A DNA stretch of 9,950 nucleotides, from the NCBI GenBank assembly GCA_026388445.1, contig JAPLJU010000081.1, forward strand, positions 1 to 9,950. Direction: 5' to 3'. This DNA comes from Deltaproteobacteria bacterium. Its GTDB lineage: Bacteria > Desulfobacterota > Syntrophia > Syntrophales > UBA2192. A model generated the notes under the pieces. It ran no database searches. It was not told the origin of the DNA and saw only the letters and a program-made list of their open reading frames with translations. The translations under genes were made by a program, and so were the position numbers. Positions 5,965-9,950 of the stretch are shown here, one piece after another (position 1 is the stretch's first letter; each line of letters begins with the position of its first letter).

Positions 5965-8900
5965 TTACAACTCCGCGTCGCAGCGAAGGCAGCGAGCTGC
6001 TTCCCGGATGGCGGTATCCTTTTTGTATCCGAGCTCCACCTCCGAGAAGTTCCGGATTCTGAAGGCCGCATCGAGTTCCGGCATGTGGGCCTGCGGGCGC
6101 TCCTGCGTCTCCTCGTCGATGACGAAGGGGATCTGGATCATTTCCCCGGGAGGCGGCACGTAAGGCGGCTCGCCGTTTTTCGTCCGGATGTAGGCATCGA
6201 TATCATCAGCTGCCTGGTGCCCTGCGGCGATGGCCTTGATAGCGGTACTCGGGCCTGTCACGGCATCGCCGCCGGCAAAAAACTTCGGGTTTGTGGTCTG
6301 CGAAGTCGTTTCGTCGATGCAGTCGATGCAGGACCACTTGTTGACCGAAACCCCCGATTGCGCGGGCACGAAAGAGAGGTCCGACGTCTGTCCGATGGCC
6401 GCGATCACCGCGTCGACACTCAGCGTGAAAACGGCGCCTTCAACGGGGACGGGCCTCTTCCGGCCGCTCCGGTCGAAGTCTCCGAGCTTCATCCGCTGGC
6501 AGATCACACCGATGACCTTTTCACCGTCACCCACGACCTTGGTGGGTGCCACGAGATACTCGATCTTGATGCCCTCGTGTTCGGCCGCCACGATTTCCTC
6601 TTCGGCGGCGGGCATGTCTTCCCTGAGACGGCGGTAGAGGATTGTGACATCGGCACCCAGGCGGCGGGCGACCCGGGCTGCGTCGATGGCGGAATTGCCG
6701 CCGCCGACGACGGCCACCCTCGTACCGAGGGTCTTTTCACCCTTATTCCAGACTTCCTCATTGAAGTTGTATTCCCTCAGGAACTCCACACCGCCCCAGA
6801 CGCCCTTCATGTCTTCACCTTCACAGCCCATCCTCTGGCTTTTATGGGCGCCGGGTGCCATGTAGATGTAATCGTATTCGGCGTTGACTTTCTCAAAGGG
6901 AATGTCCCGGCCCACGCGGGTGTTCAGCCGGATCTCGACACCGAGCTTGCGGATGTCGTCGATTTCTCCCTCGAGGATGCTCCTGGGCAGCCTGTAGGAG
7001 GGAATGCCCCAGCTCAGCATCCCACCGGCGGTGGGAAGCTCTTCGAAGACAGTGACCCCGTACCCCCGGAGCGTCAGGTCCCTCGCGCAAGTCAATCCCG
7101 AGGGCCCCGCCCCGATGACGGCGATCTTTTCCTTCCTCGTCACGGGCACCGGCTCTATCTTGGGACGGCGGGCATTGTCGGTGATAAAGCGCTTGAGGAA
7201 CTTGATGGCCACGGGTTCATCCAGGGTCGCACGCCTGCATTTTGACTGACACTGGTGATCGCAGATCCTTCCGCAGACGGAGGGGAAGGGGTTCGTTTTG
7301 AGAAGGACTTTATAGGCGTCTTCCAGACGGTTGTCCCGGATGAGCGCAAGATAAGCCGGCACGTCCATCCCGATGGGGCAGATGTGCTGGCAAGGAGACT
7401 TGAAGAGGGCCGAGCAGACCGCCGCCGGGCACTTCTTGTCCCGGATGTGAACCACGTACTCGTGCCTGAAATAACGGATGGTGGAGAGGACCGGATTGGG
7501 GGCCGTCTGACCCAGGCCGCAGAGGGAGGCGTCCTTGATGATGTTTGCCATCTGCTCCAGAAGTTCGATATCCCCTTCCTTGCCTTTGCCGTTGCAGATG
7601 TTGGTGAGGATCTCGAGCATCCGTTTCGTGCCCTCGCGGCAGGGGATGCATTTCCCGCAGGACTCGTCCTTACAGAAGTCCATGAAGAAGCGAGCCATGT
7701 CGACGGCGCACTTGTCTTCGTTCATGACGATCATGCCGCCTGAACCCATGATGGCGCCGAGTTCGACTATTTTCTCATAGTCGACGGATGCATTGAGGTG
7801 CTCCACGGGGATGCACCCGCCGGAAGGGCCGCCCAGCTGGGCCGCCTTGAATTTCTTGCCGCCCGGGATGCCGCCGCCGATATCATAGATGATCGTTCCG
7901 AGGGTCGTACCCATGGGGACTTCGACAAGCCCCACGTTGTTCACGTCTCCGGTCAGGGCGAAAACCTTGGTTCCCTTGCTCTTCTCGGTGCCGATGCTCG
8001 CGTACCAGGCGCCGCCGCGGATAATAATCTGGGCGATGTTGGCCAGGGTCTCGACGTTGTTGAGAATGCTGGGCTTTTTCCAGAGACCCGCGATGGCGGG
8101 GAAGGGGGGTCTCGGACGGGGCATACCGCGTTTGCCCTCGATGGACGTCATGAGGGCCGTTTCCTCGCCGCAGACGAAGGCGCCGGCGCCCTGGTAAACC
8201 TCGATGTCGAAATCAAGTCCCGAGCCCAGGATGTTCTTCCCCAGAAGCCCGTAGTCGCGCGCCTGGCCGATGGCGACATTGAGCCGGTGAATGGCGAGCG
8301 GATATTCCGCACGGCAGTAAATGTAGCCCTGGCGGGAGTTGATGGCCTTCGCGGCGATGACCATTCCCTCCAGGACGGCATGGGGATCGGCTTCGAGGAC
8401 GCTGCGGTCCATGAAGGCGCCGGGGTCGCCTTCGTCGGCGTTGCAAAGGACGTATTTGATATCACCCGGGGAACGGGAGGCGAACTGCCATTTCATTCCC
8501 GTGGGGAACCCGGCTCCACCCCTGCCGCGAAGTCCTGAGTCCAGGACCTCTTTGACAATCTGCTCGGGGGTCATTTCGGTAAGGGCTTTGGCCATGCCGC
8601 TGTAGCCGTCTCTCGCGATGTATTCGTCGATATTCTCAGGGTCGATGAGCCCCCTGTTTCTCAGAACCCGGAGTTCCTGAAGGGCGAAGAAAGGGATTTC
8701 CTGCATCGTCGGGATCTTCTCTTCCGTGGTCGGTTCTTGATAAAAAAGCCGCGCCAGGGGCCGTCCCTTGATGAGATGCTCATCCACGAGTTCCGGGATG
8801 TCGTCGCTTTTCACCATCATGTAAATGATCCCTTCCGGATAGACGACGATGATAGGACCCATGGCACAGAATCCGTTGCAGCCCGTTTCCACAACCTTGA

Positions 8901-9021
8901 TCTCATCCGCCAGGCCTCTTTTGGCGATTTCTGCGACCAGCGCCTTTCTCACATCGATACTGCCGGAGGCATGGCAGCCCGTACCTCCGCAGATCAGCAT
9001 GTGCGATCGAAAAACCTTCAT
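5965..9021 (-). CDS. NuoF/HndC-type NADH-FMN subunit fused to a GltD-like FAD/NAD(P) oxidoreductase
   Basis: A 1018-residue fusion. Residues 1-100 are a thioredoxin-like [2Fe-2S] domain with Cys11, 16, 48 and 52. Residues about 120-520 are a complete NuoF core: FMN loop GLRGRGGAGFPTG (163-175), the NADH-site stretches CNADEGDPGAF and GAFVCGEETAL, and the [4Fe-4S] ligands Cys455, 458, 461 and 501. From about 525 a GltD/NfnB-like half follows: Cys531, 536, 544 and 548, then Cys583, 587, 591 and 595, enough for two [4Fe-4S] clusters. After these come the FAD motif GAGPSG (637-642), the NAD(P) motif GGGNSA (773-778), the second FAD motif GGDAVTGPSTAIKAIAAGHQ, and a closing CLRC. The ATG at 9021 has AAGGAGGA nine bases upstream. 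The N-terminal arrangement matches HndC/HydB subunits of NADH-dependent hydrogenases, but the C-terminal ferredoxin of those proteins is replaced by a second flavoenzyme. It probably moves electrons between NADH and NADP(H), ferredoxin or another soluble carrier. Partners and direction are unproven. Confidence 0.9.
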   Translation of the reverse strand: MKVFRSHMLICGGTGCHASGSIDVRKALVAEIAKRGLADEIKVVETGCNGFCAMGPIIVVYPEGIIYMMVKSDDIPELVDEHLIKGRPLARLFYQEPTTEEKIPTMQEIPFFALQELRVLRNRGLIDPENIDEYIARDGYSGMAKALTEMTPEQIVKEVLDSGLRGRGGAGFPTGMKWQFASRSPGDIKYVLCNADEGDPGAFMDRSVLEADPHAVLEGMVIAAKAINSRQGYIYCRAEYPLAIHRLNVAIGQARDYGLLGKNILGSGLDFDIEVYQGAGAFVCGEETALMTSIEGKRGMPRPRPPFPAIAGLWKKPSILNNVETLANIAQIIIRGGAWYASIGTEKSKGTKVFALTGDVNNVGLVEVPMGTTLGTIIYDIGGGIPGGKKFKAAQLGGPSGGCIPVEHLNASVDYEKIVELGAIMGSGGMIVMNEDKCAVDMARFFMDFCKDESCGKCIPCREGTKRMLEILTNICNGKGKEGDIELLEQMANIIKDASLCGLGQTAPNPVLSTIRYFRHEYVVHIRDKKCPAAVCSALFKSPCQHICPIGMDVPAYLALIRDNRLEDAYKVLLKTNPFPSVCGRICDHQCQSKCRRATLDEPVAIKFLKRFITDNARRPKIEPVPVTRKEKIAVIGAGPSGLTCARDLTLRGYGVTVFEELPTAGGMLSWGIPSYRLPRSILEGEIDDIRKLGVEIRLNTRVGRDIPFEKVNAEYDYIYMAPGAHKSQRMGCEGEDMKGVWGGVEFLREYNFNEEVWNKGEKTLGTRVAVVGGGNSAIDAARVARRLGADVTILYRRLREDMPAAEEEIVAAEHEGIKIEYLVAPTKVVGDGEKVIGVICQRMKLGDFDRSGRKRPVPVEGAVFTLSVDAVIAAIGQTSDLSFVPAQSGVSVNKWSCIDCIDETTSQTTNPKFFAGGDAVTGPSTAIKAIAAGHQAADDIDAYIRTKNGEPPYVPPPGEMIQIPFVIDEETQERPQAHMPELDAAFRIRNFSEVELGYKKDTAIREAARCLRCDAEL

Positions 9022-9061
9022 GGGGATTTATCCTCCTTCATACATATCTGAATCAGGACGA

Positions 9062-9077
9062 CAGGAAGCGCTTCCTG
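9062..9077. other. Perfect 16-base palindrome in the hndB-fusion spacer
   Basis: CAGGAAGC is followed directly by its reverse complement GCTTCCTG within the 68-base spacer between the HndB-like gene and the fusion gene, upstream of the latter's ribosome binding site. In RNA it would give a 6-bp stem with a GCGC loop. In DNA it has the shape of a dimer-binding operator. Its role is unknown. Confidence 0.5.
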
Positions 9078-9089
9078 ATGATATCCGGG

Positions 9090-9473
9090 TTATTTGACGA
9101 TTTCAGCGCCTTTGGCCAGCACGAAAGGCGTCTGGACTTCACCTTCCATGATGTGGCGCTTGTAGACCTGTCTCATCTTGTTCTCGTTCATCTTTTCGTA
9201 TTTGATCGGGTCTTTCCCGGGGATCTCCACCGTGACCAGGGGTTCACGGCTGCAAAGCCCCATGCAGCCCGAGGTGGTGACCATGACGTCCGGGATCCCG
9301 GATGTCTCGATTTCACGCATGAGCGCGTTCAGGACCTCCCGGGCGCCGGAGGCGATGCCGCAGGTTCCCATGTGGACCGTGACCTTCGCCCGGTGAACGC
9401 CCGCCCTGGGGGATGTCTCCTGCTTGACCCTGTCCTTGATCTTCTTCAAATCTTCAATCTTGATTTTTGTCAT
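9090..9473 (-). CDS. HndB-like [2Fe-2S] thioredoxin-fold subunit
   Basis: From the ATG at 9473 this gives 127 residues. GAGG about nine bases upstream supports that start, although the frame is also open from a TTG at 9488 that would overlap the previous gene. A charged N-terminal helix (IKIEDLKKIKDRVKQ) precedes the [2Fe-2S] ferredoxin-like domain with VHMGTCGIASGAREVL and TTSGCMGLCSREPLVTVE. This is the pattern of the HndB subunit of the NADP-reducing hydrogenase of Desulfovibrio. Cys38, Cys70 and Cys74 are present, but the position of the second ligand in a standard C-x4-C motif is Gly43, so a normal four-Cys cluster is not possible without another ligand. It probably relays electrons or organises the NuoE/NuoF complex. 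It lies 15 bases after the NuoE-like gene. Confidence 0.85.
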   Translation of the reverse strand: MTKIKIEDLKKIKDRVKQETSPRAGVHRAKVTVHMGTCGIASGAREVLNALMREIETSGIPDVMVTTSGCMGLCSREPLVTVEIPGKDPIKYEKMNENKMRQVYKRHIMEGEVQTPFVLAKGAEIVK

Positions 9474-9488
9474 AAGCTTCTTCCTCAA

Positions 9489-9950
9489 TCAGGTGTATAA
9501 ATCCAGTATGCCTTTTGTCTTGGACGGTTTGACTCTCCCGTGGACATTTGCGTCAACCACGATCACAGGTCCGAGTCCGCAGGCCCCCAGGCAGCGGACC
9601 GTCTCCAGGGTGAAGCGCCTGTCGGGGGTGGTGTCGCCTTCCTTGACTTTCCACTCCCTGGAGATGATATCGATGAGGCTCTTTCCGCCCCTGACGTAGC
9701 AGGCCGTCCCGAGGCATACGCGGACCACGTGCCTACCCTTGGGCTTCATGGTGAAGAAAGAATAAAAAGTCACTACGCCGAAAACCTGGGCCAGGGGAAG
9801 GTTCAGCCCCTCGGCAACCCTTCTCTGTGCTGAAACGGGCAGGTATTCGAGAACGACCTGCGCCTCTTCCAGAACGGGGATCAGGGCCCCGGGCTTTCCC
9901 TTGTGTTTTTCGATGATCGCATCAAGCTTTGCGATCTGCTCCGGGGTAAA
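9489..9950 (-). CDS. NuoE/HndA-type [2Fe-2S] subunit (5' end outside window)
   Basis: The frame is open from the window edge to the TGA at 9489-9491, giving 153 residues; only the first few residues are likely to be missing. The N-terminal helical domain reads EQIAKLDAIIEKHKGKPGAL, then VLEYLP and LAQVFGVVTFYSFF, all typical of NuoE. The C-terminal thioredoxin-fold domain has CLGTAC (C-x4-C) and VRCLGACGLGPV (C-x3-C), the full set of [2Fe-2S] ligands. Ending in LDLYT-stop, it has normal family length. In NADH dehydrogenases and NADH-linked hydrogenases this subunit sits against NuoF. Here it is the first visible gene of an operon with the HndB-like protein and the NuoF-GltD fusion. An internal GTG (9773) is not a sensible start because it would remove the helical domain. 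Confidence 0.92.
   Translation of the reverse strand, partial: FTPEQIAKLDAIIEKHKGKPGALIPVLEEAQVVLEYLPVSAQRRVAEGLNLPLAQVFGVVTFYSFFTMKPKGRHVVRVCLGTACYVRGGKSLIDIISREWKVKEGDTTPDRRFTLETVRCLGACGLGPVIVVDANVHGRVKPSKTKGILDLYT

Noticed and set aside
5944..7245. Long open frame (433 codons) on the plus strand opposite the fusion gene
   Set aside because: It is antisense to the GltD-like half, whose FAD, NAD(P) and Cys motifs are unmistakable, and no own motifs or good start signal were seen.
1..9950. CRISPR arrays, insertion sequences, rRNA or tRNA genes
   Set aside because: No spaced direct repeats, transposase motifs, terminal inverted repeats or RNA gene patterns were found on reading both strands.

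Overview
The window looks like a chromosomal piece of a moderately GC-rich anaerobic bacterium, most likely a syntrophic or sulfate-reducing member of the Desulfobacterota (former Deltaproteobacteria). This is inferred from gene content: acyl-CoA degradation genes beside a soluble, HndABC-like NADH-oxidising iron-sulfur flavoprotein operon. No marker gene is present to fix the taxonomy.

Layout. (1) Positions 1-3917, plus strand: a fatty-acid or organic-acid degradation cluster. It holds the 3' end of a FadB/FadJ-type 3-hydroxyacyl-CoA dehydrogenase, a thiolase gene reduced to its two ends by an internal deletion (641-852), an AMP-forming acyl-CoA ligase (933-2594) and an acyl-CoA dehydrogenase (2772-3917). 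(2) Positions 3947-4987, minus strand, convergent with the first cluster: a two-gene unit with a PAT-like GNAT acetyltransferase followed by a small UPF0200-like P-loop protein whose Walker A motif is altered. (3) Positions 5117-5831: a small exported protein of unknown function on the minus strand, with a plausible promoter upstream and a strong stem-loop downstream. (4) Positions 5904-9950, minus strand: a three-gene operon encoding a NuoE-like subunit (5' end outside the window), a short HndB-like [2Fe-2S] protein and a 1018-residue fusion of a NuoF/HndC-type NADH/FMN subunit with a GltD-like iron-sulfur/FAD/NAD(P) module. A good rho-independent terminator closes this operon.

How the parts may work together. 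The plus-strand genes would activate an acid to its CoA ester (ligase), desaturate it (acyl-CoA dehydrogenase) and carry out the later beta-oxidation steps (hydratase/3-hydroxyacyl-CoA dehydrogenase). The local thiolase is broken, so cleavage must be done by another thiolase or the pathway is not working here. The minus-strand operon would take NADH electrons through [2Fe-2S] and FMN centres into a second flavin module. This is the kind of soluble redox hub used by syntrophs and sulfate reducers to exchange electrons among NADH, NADPH and ferredoxin. A direct link between the two clusters is inferred only from their closeness.

The points most worth a second look are the NuoF-GltD fusion operon without a hydrogenase or NuoG partner in view, the deleted thiolase with a microhomology-like junction, and the Walker A substitution in the UPF0200-like protein.
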